Positions 47,885 through 57,731 of a DNA stretch of 64,000 nucleotides are shown in pieces. The position numbers and the translations under genes are program-made. Origin of the DNA: Mesorhizobium opportunistum WSM2075 (GTDB lineage: Bacteria > Pseudomonadota > Alphaproteobacteria > Rhizobiales > Rhizobiaceae); assembly GCF_000176035.2 (NCBI RefSeq), contig NC_015675.1:6514001-6578000 (forward strand), read 5' to 3'. The notes under the pieces are model-generated. The model was not told the DNA's origin. It did no database searches and saw nothing but the letters and a program-made list of their open reading frames with translations. The stretch's first letter is position 1. Every line of letters begins with the position of its first letter.

Positions 47885-49852
47885 ATGAAGTACCGAGCGG
47901 ATATCAGCGGTCTGCGGGCCGTCGCCGTTGTTCCGGTTGTCCTATATCACGCTGGTTTTTCAGCGGTCAGCGGCGGGTTCGTTGGGGTCGACATCTTCTT
48001 TGTGGTCTCCGGCTTCCTCATCACCTCCGACATCATCGAGCGCACCGACAGGGGCGAATTCTCGCTGCTGGACTTCTATCACCGCCGTGTCCGACGGATT
48101 TTTCCTGCCCTGTTCGCGATGCTGGCCTCATGTTTTGCGATGGGGTGGTTTGTGCTGCCGCCAGGAGAGTTCATCGGCTTCGGCAACAGCGCCATCGCCG
48201 CTGCGATTTCCGCCAGCAACTTCTTTTTTTACGTCAACACCAACTATTTCACTGAAGCCGCGACCTCGCTCCCGCTCCTGCATACATGGTCCCTGGCCGT
48301 CGAGGAGCAGTTTTATTTGCTGTGGCCTTTGGCAGTCGTGCTCATGATGCGATGGCTGAGACCATGGGCGTCAATGATCGTCGCGGCGCTGGGCATCATC
48401 TCCATCACCGCAGCTCAGCACTGGCTCCAGAGCGATCCGGCCTTTGTATTCTACATGCTTCCGACGCGCGCCTGGGAACTGCTCGCGGGCGGGCTGATCG
48501 CGCTGCCTGTGGCTAAGGCAATGAAGCCAAACCAAACGATTGCGGAACTCCTCGCTGCCTCGGGTCTGACGCTCATCACCGCTTCCATCTTCCTGCTCAA
48601 TCAGGATACGCCATTTCCCGGCCTATACGCGCTTGCTCCCTGCATTGGAGCGGCGCTTATCATCGCCGCCGGCTTTCACCGCGACACGATGGTCTCGAGA
48701 GGGCTGTCGATCAAGCCTGCCGCCTTCGTCGGGCTCACATCCTACTCGCTTTACCTCTGGCACTGGCCGTTGCTGGTCTTTGCAGGCATCTATCGGAATC
48801 GAGAATTGTTCGTCTCTGAACGTGTCGCCGTCCTGACGGCCGCTGTGCTCGCGTCAGCACTCTCCTGGCGCTTTGTCGAGCGCCCGTTTCGCCGGAGGGC
48901 CACAGGCTGGAAGTGGATGGTACCGACCGCCGGCGCAACGGCTGCGGTGTGCTGTCTGTCCCTGGTGATCATCAACAGCTCCGGTTTCCCCAGTCGGGGG
49001 CCTGATGGCGGCCCGTCTGTTCAAGCGCTTAGAGCGGAAAGGGCCAAGTTCGAATCCTCTTCCTGCCTCCGGCGTGGCGGGCTCATTCCCAAGACGGGCG
49101 AATGCCTCCTTGGCTCCGGCAATGTCGCTCCGAGGATCGTTTTGTGGGGCGATTCTCAGGCTGCCCATCTTGCCTCTGCTTTAGACGAGGCCGCCCGGAC
49201 GACAGGCGTGCGCGTCAGACAGATCACAAAGGCGGGGTGCGCTCCTTTTCCCGACATGACGATGCTTCCCGCCAGTCCCTTGAGAGCGGATTGCCCGGCC
49301 TTCAATGCGTCCGCTCTCCAATCGGTTCTTGCCGATGGCAACGTCACACTCGTGATCCTGGCAGGCCGCTGGAACACCTACTCGGGGCGTGGAGGCAGCT
49401 TCCTTTCGAAGGATGGAAGCTGGCCTTCGCAGGAGGCTTCCAAAGCGAACTTCACGTCTGCCATTAAAGAGACCGCGGCCGCACTGGCGACCCGTGGCAT
49501 CAAGACCGCAGTGGTTGGACCAGCCCCAGAACCGCCCACTGATGTGCTGACTTGCCTCATCCGTGCGGACTTCATGAATGGCGATGCGCCGTGCTCCACC
49601 ATGCGGGCCGAGAGGTCTTGGCAGAACAATCAAATCCTCGCGGATCTGCTGCCACGAAGCGTACAATTCGTCCCCATAGTCCCAGCTTTGTGTGGGCAGG
49701 ATAAGTGCCCGCTGAAATCAGGTGAAGACATCTACTACCTTGATGCGATCCATCTTTCGCGCGAGAGCCAGCATATGCTTGCCCCTATTTTCGCCAAGCT
49801 CATCTCTTCGTCAGCCATGAATTCGGCTAAGGCAGGCTTTCCGGGGCAGTGA
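47885..49852 (+). CDS. Acyltransferase-3 (OafA/NodX/ExoZ-type) membrane protein with C-terminal SGNH domain, under a nod box
   Basis: A 655-residue protein. It opens MKYRADISGLRAVAVVPVV, followed by the AT3 signatures GGFVGVDIFFVVSGFLIT and DFYHRRVRRIFPAL, the His in LLHTWSLAVEEQFYLLWPL, and about ten hydrophobic helices to about residue 365. After a linker come SGNH-hydrolase blocks: GDSQAAHLASALDEA near 425, AGRWNTY near 500 and YLDAIHLSRESQ near 625. AT3-SGNH proteins O-acetylate surface or exported glycans using cytoplasmic acetyl-CoA. ATG 47885 follows GAGGA and starts at the conserved region. Its nod box suggests a Nod-factor or surface-polysaccharide decoration during infection. NodX and NolL are shorter AT3 proteins without SGNH, so it is not simply one of those. 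Confidence 0.9.
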   Translation: MKYRADISGLRAVAVVPVVLYHAGFSAVSGGFVGVDIFFVVSGFLITSDIIERTDRGEFSLLDFYHRRVRRIFPALFAMLASCFAMGWFVLPPGEFIGFGNSAIAAAISASNFFFYVNTNYFTEAATSLPLLHTWSLAVEEQFYLLWPLAVVLMMRWLRPWASMIVAALGIISITAAQHWLQSDPAFVFYMLPTRAWELLAGGLIALPVAKAMKPNQTIAELLAASGLTLITASIFLLNQDTPFPGLYALAPCIGAALIIAAGFHRDTMVSRGLSIKPAAFVGLTSYSLYLWHWPLLVFAGIYRNRELFVSERVAVLTAAVLASALSWRFVERPFRRRATGWKWMVPTAGATAAVCCLSLVIINSSGFPSRGPDGGPSVQALRAERAKFESSSCLRRGGLIPKTGECLLGSGNVAPRIVLWGDSQAAHLASALDEAARTTGVRVRQITKAGCAPFPDMTMLPASPLRADCPAFNASALQSVLADGNVTLVILAGRWNTYSGRGGSFLSKDGSWPSQEASKANFTSAIKETAAALATRGIKTAVVGPAPEPPTDVLTCLIRADFMNGDAPCSTMRAERSWQNNQILADLLPRSVQFVPIVPALCGQDKCPLKSGEDIYYLDAIHLSRESQHMLAPIFAKLISSSAMNSAKAGFPGQ

Positions 49853-50367
49853 GGATCGCACACTGCTTCCGTCCGGCGCCAGCTAAAGGTCATCACGAGC
49901 TGCGGCGAAGCCCTACCTTAAGCTGCCTGAGGGCACTCGTCTTGAGTTCTATGAAGCTGCAATTGCCCTCGACATGGGGCAGCCGGGAACAATGGCAGCC
50001 TGTGGTCCGGCGCTGCAAAGACCATTGCCTTGAGCGAACGGCTGTGCTGGCCGGAGCATAGGTCCTAACCCGTGCACCAAGCTAACGACTGTCTTTCTCA
50101 ACTGAATTAAGCCAAGCTACCATTCTCGACTTAGGCCAACCTGCCGCGGCCGTGCTTCGATAGCGTCGAGCAGCGCCGCTGCACGGCCTTTGGAGCCGTC
50201 TCGGGCGAGAGTTCGACAAGCAACTCAAGACCGGAGCATATGATCGGTCAGGCCTCGTGCACTGCCTTCGAGGAGCGTCGCGCCGCCGCGATCTTTTTCC
50301 CGATATCTGAATAGTTCACCCAAGTGGACTAGAGCTTCGAGCGGCATCGGTGCAACTGCCGAGCCGG
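49853..50367. other. Intergenic region, no gene seen
   Basis: Short GC-rich chance frames only. It separates the rightward acyltransferase from the convergent leftward stress-protein gene, so terminators are expected here, but I saw no convincing hairpin plus T-run. Confidence 0.35.
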
Positions 50368-51252
50368 TCAGCGCGCCAAGAACAGCGGCAATGTCGGCTT
50401 GTCAACAATCCATTTCGTTACGCCGCCGAAGAGCCGCTCACGCAGGCGACGGCTGCCATAAGCGCCCATGACTATCATGTCGGCAGATGTATCGATTGCG
50501 TGCTGCGCAAGCACCTTGGCCGCCGATTTGCCAGCACTTGGCAACAGGTCAACCGACACCCGAGCACCGTGGCGCGTGAGATAGGCAGCAATATCGGCTC
50601 CAGGTTTCGCGCCGTACCCTTTGTGGTTCGCCTTCGGACCCACCAGGACAACACGAACTTCCTCAGCAGCGCATAGGAGACCCAGCGCTTCCCGAACGGC
50701 ACGGGATGCCTCGAGTCGCGAATCCCAACCGACCAGGACGCGCCTTGGCCACAGCGTCGCCTCAGCGCGCTTGGGCACAATAAGTACCGGTTTTCCCGTA
50801 TCAAGTAAGCTGCCGTTGATGACGACAGGTCCGACAATACTGTCGTTGAGAAGTGCGGGGCCGACAATTGTCAGGTCGGCGCAGAGTACCCGCTGTCGCA
50901 CCACCTCCCCCACGCCAGTCAAATTACAATAATCCGTATCGACATCATAGGAGAGGCACATGGCCCTCAGCAGTTCCTGGATCTTCTCGGAGCGTCTTTC
51001 CAGTCTGGGCACGTCCAGTGTAAATCTCTCTTGCCGAAACTGATTGTTCAATGTGGCCATTGCCTGTCCACGCCCCGTGGGCCACTCGGGGATACCATCT
51101 CTGATCGGCCGATATGACAAAACGAGCATCAGAGCCGGTATTATCCGTACGGAAAGATGCGCACCGACTTCAGCACACAAGCCGGCAGCAGTTTCGACGT
51201 CATGATCGGAATGGTCTGCGTCCGTCACACAGAGTACGCTTTTAAAACCCAT
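50368..51252 (-). CDS. Universal stress protein, tandem UspA domains
   Basis: A 294-residue protein with two Usp domains. The second, from about residue 165 (RRVLVGWDSRLEASRAVREA), ends with the nucleotide-binding signature MGAYGSRRLRERLFGGVTKWI; the first has a degenerate signature (IVGPALLNDSIVGPVVINGS). Usp proteins bind ATP or act as stress chaperones. It lies about 100 bp after the response-regulator gene at the end of the nif block and may be the last gene of the same transcript, although no sigma-54 site of its own was found. Confidence 0.88.
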   Translation of the reverse strand: MGFKSVLCVTDADHSDHDVETAAGLCAEVGAHLSVRIIPALMLVLSYRPIRDGIPEWPTGRGQAMATLNNQFRQERFTLDVPRLERRSEKIQELLRAMCLSYDVDTDYCNLTGVGEVVRQRVLCADLTIVGPALLNDSIVGPVVINGSLLDTGKPVLIVPKRAEATLWPRRVLVGWDSRLEASRAVREALGLLCAAEEVRVVLVGPKANHKGYGAKPGADIAAYLTRHGARVSVDLLPSAGKSAAKVLAQHAIDTSADMIVMGAYGSRRLRERLFGGVTKWIVDKPTLPLFLAR

Positions 51253-51352
51253 TTGCCTGCTTCTTCCTGAGTATTTCGTTTAGTCTAGGGGGCAGGCCGC
51301 AACACCGACTCACAGCGCGAGGGAAAGGGAGTGGCACTACACCTCAACTGAT

Positions 51353-52057
51353 TCAGCCGTCCGGCGTCTGGAGCGAGTAGCCGGCCGACCTCACAGTGAG
51401 AATGCCGCCGCCGGGCCAAGCCTTCTTGAGGGCTGTTCTGATCCGGCTGACATGGACATCGACGGTGCGTGGTTCGACATGGATGTTTTTCTCCCAAGCC
51501 GCGCCGATAAGCTCCTTCCGGCTGAAGACCTTGCCGGGAGCTTCCATCATAAGCAGCAGCACGTTGAACTCGATGACTCCGAGGTGAATATCGTGGCCAT
51601 TGCCGCGAATCCGGCGGGCATCCACCTTCATCTCGAGGTCACCAAAGGTGAGCCAGCCGCCGTTTTCAACACCATTTGCGCCCCGCTTCGGCAGTGCCAG
51701 CCTCGCCCGTAGAAAGTCGAGCAGGTTGGCCGGAACGATCGGCCGCACAAATCTCTCGTCAATGCGAGCCTTCAGGAGATCGAGGTGCTGTTCCTCGGCA
51801 CCCGGCGCGATCAGGGCAATAACGGTAAGGTCGGCGGTCCGGGGCTCCCCCTTGAGCCGGGCGCAGATTGGGGCCCCGGTTATGCTCGCCGGACCGCAGT
51901 CCAGCACTACGGCCTGGAATTCGCGTTCGTCGGCCAATGCAAGCACTTCTTTGGCGCTCCTTACCGGCTCAGTGGCGAAGCCGTCCACCTCCAGTATGTG
52001 GCTGAGCAACAGATAAAGCTCGGCATCTTGCGAACAGATCAGGACGAGTGGCTTCAT
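51353..52057 (-). CDS. OmpR/PhoB-family response regulator with an altered receiver domain
   Basis: A 234-residue protein. The receiver (1-120) keeps an acidic pocket (D11, E13) and a phospho-acceptor candidate D53 (AVVLDCGP). The usual switch Lys in the KP motif is Arg (ERFVRPIVP), and the Thr/Ser switch position reads VIALIA. The C-terminal winged helix (LELMKVD.. region to AGYSLQTPDG, with VDVHVSRIRTALKKA) is well conserved. No histidine kinase is adjacent. ATG 52057 is the start. It follows DUF269 on the same strand about 105 bp downstream, so it may be read with the nif genes. The altered receiver suggests phosphorylation-independent control. Confidence 0.84.
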   Translation of the reverse strand: MKPLVLICSQDAELYLLLSHILEVDGFATEPVRSAKEVLALADEREFQAVVLDCGPASITGAPICARLKGEPRTADLTVIALIAPGAEEQHLDLLKARIDERFVRPIVPANLLDFLRARLALPKRGANGVENGGWLTFGDLEMKVDARRIRGNGHDIHLGVIEFNVLLLMMEAPGKVFSRKELIGAAWEKNIHVEPRTVDVHVSRIRTALKKAWPGGGILTVRSAGYSLQTPDG

Positions 52058-52163
52058 CGGTGTTACTTCAGGAGCTTGATCCGCCTGGACGGCGTCGGCT
52101 GCGACGGCTGGCCACCGCGGCTGCTGAAGATTGTCATGGCCCCTGGGCTCGAAACCTGCTTCA

Positions 52164-52643
52164 TCACGCACGCGCCACCTCGGGATAGGTTTCGATGGCT
52201 GCGATTGCGTCGCTGACCAGCTTCGTGCCGGCCCCGGCGAGCTTCCGCAACGTCTCGAAGCCGAACCGGTGGACGTCGCGCAGCGTCTTCGACAGAGCGA
52301 CCAGCCGCCCAGTCGTGAAAAGCACGCGCCCAAAGCCTTCACGGCTCAGCTCCATGATCGGCGATGCCATCAGGCCGCAGCGCTCCTCGATCGCAAGCCC
52401 AATGGCGGTATAAAACATATCTAGCCTCCACAGGACGTCCGGGTCGGGATCGCCTATGATGGGGATCCCACGGCGCTGTTCCTTGGTGATGATGAAGGCG
52501 GCCAGCAGTTCGCGGTCCGCTTTGCCTTCCCACGCGCCGTAAGAGTCCTGAGCACGTATTAGCCGCACGAGGCATTTGAGAAACGGGCTGGCAAGCGCCA
52601 CCTCATCCTCATCGACAGCAAGGCTAAGGGCAGGGTCGAACAT
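52164..52643 (-). CDS. NifX-associated nitrogen fixation protein (DUF269), intact copy
   Basis: A 159-residue protein of PF03270: [58 protein letters not shown] and [24 protein letters not shown]. Found only in nif clusters, usually directly after nifX as here (14 bp). Its role is probably in FeMo-cofactor assembly but is unproven. A decayed second copy lies at 41577-42000 next to DUF683 and fdxB. Confidence 0.92.
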   Translation of the reverse strand: MFDPALSLAVDEDEVALASPFLKCLVRLIRAQDSYGAWEGKADRELLAAFIITKEQRRGIPIIGDPDPDVLWRLDMFYTAIGLAIEERCGLMASPIMELSREGFGRVLFTTGRLVALSKTLRDVHRFGFETLRKLAGAGTKLVSDAIAAIETYPEVARA

Positions 52644-52657
52644 TTCGCCTCCTCATT

Positions 52658-53140
52658 TCAGTCCTCGTCTTCAAAGGACGGCTTCTGTACGCCTGCCTCA
52701 GCCAGGACCTTGCGCAGCCAAGGTGGAGGGCAGGTCCTGAGCATCAGCTGCGTGCGAACCAGCACCTCTTGGATGCTCTGAGTATGCCGCACCTTGATCG
52801 GATGGATTTTTGCCGAAACAAGCTTGGCTGCCGAAGGTCCACCGATCGCCAGGCAAAACAGGAGGTGGCAGCCCTTCAGCGCTTTTATCTTCGGTGTGAT
52901 GCGGTCATCCCTCTCGGAGTGATGTTTCCCACTTTCGTCAGAGACGTCGTCGAACTCGATGACTTCCACAAGCTCCCACTCCTCGCGCGTCATATCGTAG
53001 ATGACAAAGCGCTTGGCCGACCCGAAATGGGCGTTGAGTTGCTTGACGTCCTGGGTAGCGATTGCCACCCGCAAAGCGCCTACTTGTCGTTCACGCATCG
53101 GACGGTGAACCTCGTCAGTGACGAGTGAGAAGCGACGCAT
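52658..53140 (-). CDS. nifX: Nitrogenase cofactor carrier NifX
   Basis: A 160-residue protein of the NifX/NifY/NafY-type FeMo-cofactor-binding fold: GALRVAIATQDVKQLNAHFG, AKRFVIYDMTREEWELVEV and CHLLFCLAIGGPSAAKLVSA. It carries NifB-cofactor and the VK-cluster to NifEN during FeMo-co synthesis. ATG 53140 overlaps the end of nifN by 26 bp; the longer frame up to 53599 is a shadow of nifN. Confidence 0.93.
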   Translation of the reverse strand: MRRFSLVTDEVHRPMRERQVGALRVAIATQDVKQLNAHFGSAKRFVIYDMTREEWELVEVIEFDDVSDESGKHHSERDDRITPKIKALKGCHLLFCLAIGGPSAAKLVSAKIHPIKVRHTQSIQEVLVRTQLMLRTCPPPWLRKVLAEAGVQKPSFEDED

Positions 53141-54497
53141 CGGGCTCACCTGGCGTTTGGCGGTTGCGGAATGGATCGAGCTCATCAGGCGTCGGCGCAC
53201 GCCGGTCGGCTTGGAACAGGTTGGCAACCTCGAAGACCAGATCACGGGTCCCTTGATAGAGGATCGAGAGCCTGTGCTGGCTGCCAAGCCGGTCGAAGAC
53301 GGGGAAGCCGATGCGCATAAGCGGAATGCCAAGGCGTTTCGAGGCCTGGCGTCCATGTGAATGGGTGACCAGAAGATCAGCGCCGCTTGCAAGTGATTCC
53401 AGATCGCCGAGATCGCCGACCTGAATCGACTCCGCCGGTACCTTTTCCAGAATTTTCGACATATCGGTCGTCGTGACGGCCGCCGTGATTGCGGAGCCCA
53501 TGTCGACGAAGAACGCTCCGAATTGATAGAGTTGGTCTGGTTCAGCAGCGATCGCAATTTTCTTGCCTCCGAAGTGGAAATGTCCGTCGAGCAACGCATC
53601 TTGCAGTTGCGCCCGCCGACGGCGGACGCTTGCCGGCACAGGCTGGCCAGAAATAGCCGACAGCAGCGAAACGAACTGATCGGCGCCCTTCAATCCGGTC
53701 AGCGACTGAAACAGCACGTAAGGCACGCCGGTCGCCTTGTAGAGAACCTCGGCCGGGCGGCGCATATGCTCGCCGATCGCGATGCAGTGCCCGGCCGTGC
53801 CGAGCTCGCGGATATCCTCGATGCTCGTTCCGCCATAGGTGGTGGGGACCCAGTGGTCTGGCACGGTACCGTCGAGCGAGCCTGAAAGGTCTGGCAAGAT
53901 CACCGATTGCAGGCCAAAGCTTTCGACGATCTCGCGCAAATGCTCGAGGTCAGCCACGGTGAGGTTCCAGCCGGGCAAGATTGCAAGTTTTTTGGACTGG
54001 CGCGCCCGTTCGCCAGGTCGCGTAACAGCTTCGATCATCGCGGTTACAGCGTTGGCCCAGCCCTCTTCGAGGGCGCCGGTGAAATCAGGCGTGTTGGCCA
54101 GGACGATTTCCGTGCCGGCGAGGTCTTTCGCCCGTTTCAGCCTGATGTCGGCGACGCCGCCTGCGCAATCTTCGCCTCGGGTTTCCACCAGGGCCGTCGT
54201 GCAGACCCCAATCAGCTTTGGCGTCGTGCGGCTCTTGAGGTTGAGGATGGCCTCTTCCAGATTGTCCGACCCGCCGAGGATGGTTGTTATTTCATCCATC
54301 GCGGTCGTCTGTAGGGGAATCGTTTCCTTGAAATGCCGCACGAACAGCACGAGGGCGAAGCTGGTGCAGCCTTGGGCGCCGTGGAACAGCGGCACTGCGC
54401 CGTCAATGCCGAGAAACGCCAAGGCGGCACCAAGCGGCTGTGACGATTTCAGTGGATTGACCGAGGCTGATTTGGTTTGGGGAAGGATGCGGGTCAT
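53115..54497 (-). CDS. nifN: Nitrogenase FeMo-cofactor scaffold NifN
   Basis: A 460-residue NifK-like subunit of the NifEN scaffold. Cluster-binding region QPLGAALAFLGIDGAVPLFH with GAQGCTSFALVLFVRHF, and the TTILGGSDNLEEAI segment, are typical. The P-cluster cysteine set of NifK is only partly kept, as expected for NifN. ATG 54497 overlaps the stop of nifE by 4 bp, indicating coupled translation. Confidence 0.95.
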   Translation of the reverse strand: MTRILPQTKSASVNPLKSSQPLGAALAFLGIDGAVPLFHGAQGCTSFALVLFVRHFKETIPLQTTAMDEITTILGGSDNLEEAILNLKSRTTPKLIGVCTTALVETRGEDCAGGVADIRLKRAKDLAGTEIVLANTPDFTGALEEGWANAVTAMIEAVTRPGERARQSKKLAILPGWNLTVADLEHLREIVESFGLQSVILPDLSGSLDGTVPDHWVPTTYGGTSIEDIRELGTAGHCIAIGEHMRRPAEVLYKATGVPYVLFQSLTGLKGADQFVSLLSAISGQPVPASVRRRRAQLQDALLDGHFHFGGKKIAIAAEPDQLYQFGAFFVDMGSAITAAVTTTDMSKILEKVPAESIQVGDLGDLESLASGADLLVTHSHGRQASKRLGIPLMRIGFPVFDRLGSQHRLSILYQGTRDLVFEVANLFQADRRAPTPDELDPFRNRQTPGEPDASLLTRH

Positions 54498-55993
54498 AGG
54501 ATTTCCTCGACAGCCGAAATCGTCCGCGTGGTGGCAGCGAAATTCTGGACAGCGCGCGTCGTCGCCGTGTCATTGTTGGCGCTGGGCAATTGGTGCTTCC
54601 CATCGGGCTGGCAATCCCACGGGGGTCGCTCGCGCACCTGGCGCCAGATCGGGTTGTGAATGGCGAGGTCGATCTGGCGTACGAGTTCCACCATGCCGTC
54701 ATAACCGGCGTAAGGGTGCTGGCGCTCCTGATTGATGTCGAGCCAGGGCGTCTTGGCCTTCAGCGCGACGAATTGCGTGCGCCCGCCAGACAGCATGATA
54801 TCGGCCTTGCCTCCAGAGAGGATGGCGTAAAGGTCGCGCGCTGACATCTGCTCGAACATATGGTTGTCGTCCTTGAGCATCTGTTGGATGCGCACCTTGT
54901 CTTCGGGCGTGGATTTCTTGACCGAGGTGCCCACGATCTCCATGCCGATCTCCATCAGCGCATGGACGACCGACCAGGACTTCACACCGCCTGTGTTGAG
55001 CAGCACGCGCTTGCCTTGGAGCCGCGGCCGGTAGGCCTCAAGCTTCTTCCATGCAACCGCCTCCTGCTCGGCAATCAGCGTCTCTGCGCGGTCCAGGATC
55101 TCCGGATCGGCACCTTTCCTCACCAGCAGCTTGGCAATTCTGCGAAGTGCCTCCGAAGTGTCCGAGATCCCGTAGAAGGAGCCTTCGAAGAAGGGGATTC
55201 CCCAGCGCTCCTCCATCTTGCGGGCTAGAGTGATGAGGGCCGTCGAGCACACCACCATGGCCGCCCGGGCGCTGTGCCCGGAAGCTACGTCGCGATAGCG
55301 CGCGTCGCCCGGAATGCAGGCGCGCACCCGGATCCCGAGCCGATCCAGGAGCGGCTTTACCAGCCAGAATTCGCCGCAAAGGTTGAATTCACCAAGGATG
55401 TTGATGTCATACGGGCCGGCGTCGTCGGGTTCCACCGTGCCGATGACATGGTCGAGCAACGCCTCCGCGGCAAGCTTGTTGCCGAGGTTCTTGGAGCCAG
55501 CCAAGCCCGGCGCGTTGACGGGAACCACGGCCAGGCCGAACTTTTCGGCGGCGCGTTTGCAGACGGCCTCGATATCGTCGCCGATGAGCGCCGTCACGCA
55601 GGTCGAATAGACAAAGACTGCTGCGGGCGCATAGGTCTCCGTGATTTGGCGGATCGCCTTGAAGAGCTTCCGCTCCCCCCGCCCCATCACCACATCGAAT
55701 TCGGTGAGGTCGGTCGTGAAGCTTGTGCGCCACAAGGTTGGCCCGGACGAAGCTGCACCGCGGTTGTCCCAGGAATTTCCCTCGCAGGCGAGCGGCGCAT
55801 GCACCAGGTGGGCAACGTCAGTGATCGGCTGCAGGACGATCTTGGCCCCGTCGAAGGCGCAGCCGCCCGCTGCCGCTCCCGGCGTCAGCGGCCGTGCGCA
55901 GCCTTCCTTGCGCGCCTTGGCGTCCTTGCCACGGTTCTTGTCGCAGGCGGGCTCGTCGAAAACGTCTTGGATCTTGGCACTGAGCGCGGTCAT
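54494..55993 (-). CDS. nifE: Nitrogenase FeMo-cofactor scaffold NifE
   Basis: A 499-residue NifD-like subunit of the NifEN scaffold. It begins MTALSAKIQDVFDEPACD, with CAFDGAKIVLQPITDVAHLV and GPLACEG-type cluster motifs near 45-75, VYSTCVTALIGDD, ILGEFNLCGEFW and FFEGSFYGISDTSEALR. A short C-terminal tail rich in Thr/Ala follows the conserved end. ATG 55993 is the family start; ATG 56014 is seven codons earlier. It follows nifK by about 60 bp. Confidence 0.95.
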   Translation of the reverse strand: MTALSAKIQDVFDEPACDKNRGKDAKARKEGCARPLTPGAAAGGCAFDGAKIVLQPITDVAHLVHAPLACEGNSWDNRGAASSGPTLWRTSFTTDLTEFDVVMGRGERKLFKAIRQITETYAPAAVFVYSTCVTALIGDDIEAVCKRAAEKFGLAVVPVNAPGLAGSKNLGNKLAAEALLDHVIGTVEPDDAGPYDINILGEFNLCGEFWLVKPLLDRLGIRVRACIPGDARYRDVASGHSARAAMVVCSTALITLARKMEERWGIPFFEGSFYGISDTSEALRRIAKLLVRKGADPEILDRAETLIAEQEAVAWKKLEAYRPRLQGKRVLLNTGGVKSWSVVHALMEIGMEIVGTSVKKSTPEDKVRIQQMLKDDNHMFEQMSARDLYAILSGGKADIMLSGGRTQFVALKAKTPWLDINQERQHPYAGYDGMVELVRQIDLAIHNPIWRQVRERPPWDCQPDGKHQLPSANNDTATTRAVQNFAATTRTISAVEEIL

Positions 55994-56055
55994 CGCGTCA
56001 GCCCCCAAACCCAATTCGGCGACGAACCGCCTGCGCGAAAAGCTGGCCGTATGTT

Positions 56056-57597
56056 TCAGCGGGTGAGGTCATAGGAATAGTCCGTCACGCCCGTCTGGCT
56101 CGTCTCGCGATCGAGTTTGTCGAAGATCTTGTCGAGGATCGTGGTCAGCACGCGCAATCCGCCTTGATAGCCCATGAGCGCAAAACGATGGTGATGGTGC
56201 CGGTCGAAGATCGGAAACGTCAGGCGGATCAGCGGCGTGCCGGTGTCACGCTCCAGATACTTGCCATAGGAATTGCCGATCAGCAGGTCGACCGGCTCGG
56301 TGAAGAGCAGCGACCGCATCGCCCACAGGTCCTTGCCGGCCCAGACCTGGGCATCCGCGCCGAAGGGCGAGGCGTCAAGCAGCTCCTGCAACTCGGCTTG
56401 CCAGGCCGAGGAGCCGTTGGTGGCCAGGCAATGTGTCGGCTCGCCGCCGGTCTCCATGACGAAGCGGGCCATGGCGTACACGAAGTCCGGGTCGCCGTAG
56501 ATCGCGTACTTCTTGCCGTGCAGCCAGGATTGGCTGTCGGCCATGGCATCAACCAGTCGGCCGCGCTCCAGTCGGATTGCCTCGGGGATTTCCTTGCCGG
56601 AAAGCGCCGACACCTTCATCAGCAATTCGTCGGTCGCCTGGACGCCGAGCGGATAATGGAAGGAAGCCGTGGCCTGCCCAACTTGCCCGCAATAGTCGAG
56701 CGTTTTTCGGGTGTTGTAGTGCTGGAGCGAAAGCGTTGCCTCGGCGTCGAGTGCCCCCTTCACCTCTTCGATCTTCGTGCCGCCGTCATACATGCGGTAT
56801 TCCCCGTCCGATGGCGTGTCGAACTGGTCAGAGGCGTCCTGGATGAAGGTGTAGGACACACCCATCATATCGAGCAGGCGTTTGAGTTCCCGGTTGTTGC
56901 CGACGCAGAAGCCGTCGAAGCCCGGAATGACGTTGATGGTTCCCTTGGCCTCCGTGCGCTCCTGGCCTTTCCAGAAGTGCTCTAGAATGCCCTTCAGCAT
57001 GCCGTCATAGCCGTCGATATGGCTGCCGACGAAGGCCGGCGTGTGGGCGAAGGGCACGTCAAAGTCGCTCGGCACCGACTTTTCGTCTTTGGCGTTCTCG
57101 ATGAAGCTGTGCAGGTCGTCGCCTATGACCTCGGCCATACAAGTCGTCGACACTGCGATCATCTTGGGGTCGTAAAGCTGGTATGTGTTGGCGAGCCCGT
57201 CGACCAGGTTCTTCAGGCCCCCGAACACTGCCGCGTCCTCCGTCATCGAGGAGGAAACTGCCGAAGCAGGCTCCTTGAAATGGCGCGATAGATGAGAGCG
57301 GTAGTAGGCCACGCAGCCCTGGCTACCGTGGACGAAGGACATGGTCCGCTCGAAGCCTGCGGCCGCGAACACCGCGCCGAGCGGCTGGCAGGCCTTGGCG
57401 GGATTAATCACAAGCGCTTGTCGGGCGAGGTTCTTTTCGCGGTACGCCCAGGTCTTGGTGAATTCACCCTGATCGGCAACGATCTGATCCGGGTGCGGAC
57501 ATTCGAAATTCAGCTTCTTCTCGGCGAGCATCTGCCTGTATTCCGGCTCGCGGAACAGCGGAGCGTGGTCGAGAATCTTTTCGGCCGACTGCGGCAT
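56056..57597 (-). CDS. nifK: Nitrogenase MoFe protein beta subunit NifK
   Basis: A 513-residue beta subunit with the three P-cluster cysteines Cys70 (AKACQPLGA), Cys95 ([10 protein letters not shown]) and Cys153 ([12 protein letters not shown]). It pairs with NifD and carries electrons from NifH through the P-cluster to the FeMo-cofactor. ATG 57597 is the family start; the frame extends 11 codons upstream. Separated from nifD by 134 bp containing a hairpin. Confidence 0.97.
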   Translation of the reverse strand: MPQSAEKILDHAPLFREPEYRQMLAEKKLNFECPHPDQIVADQGEFTKTWAYREKNLARQALVINPAKACQPLGAVFAAAGFERTMSFVHGSQGCVAYYRSHLSRHFKEPASAVSSSMTEDAAVFGGLKNLVDGLANTYQLYDPKMIAVSTTCMAEVIGDDLHSFIENAKDEKSVPSDFDVPFAHTPAFVGSHIDGYDGMLKGILEHFWKGQERTEAKGTINVIPGFDGFCVGNNRELKRLLDMMGVSYTFIQDASDQFDTPSDGEYRMYDGGTKIEEVKGALDAEATLSLQHYNTRKTLDYCGQVGQATASFHYPLGVQATDELLMKVSALSGKEIPEAIRLERGRLVDAMADSQSWLHGKKYAIYGDPDFVYAMARFVMETGGEPTHCLATNGSSAWQAELQELLDASPFGADAQVWAGKDLWAMRSLLFTEPVDLLIGNSYGKYLERDTGTPLIRLTFPIFDRHHHHRFALMGYQGGLRVLTTILDKIFDKLDRETSQTGVTDYSYDLTR

Positions 57598-57695
57598 TGG
57601 TATTACCTCTTTTCCATCTGGCCGCGCCATACGGCAGCTCAGGTACGTCGAGACGTTTGCGGTTTCCCGAGGCTCACAAGCCGCGGGGGTTCATC

Positions 57696-57712
57696 GTCTC
57701 TCTGGGGGAGAC
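57696..57712. other. Stem-loop between nifD and nifK
   Basis: GTCTCTC pairs with GGGAGAC (one G-U pair) across a 3-base loop in the 134-bp gap. It may shape processing or stability of the nif message; this is only inferred. Confidence 0.45.
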
Positions 57713-57731
57713 TAGGCCTTGGACAGGGCGT

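Noticed and set aside
55274..56074. 266-codon plus-strand frame over nifE
   Set aside because: Antisense shadow of nifE in a high-GC region, without family features.
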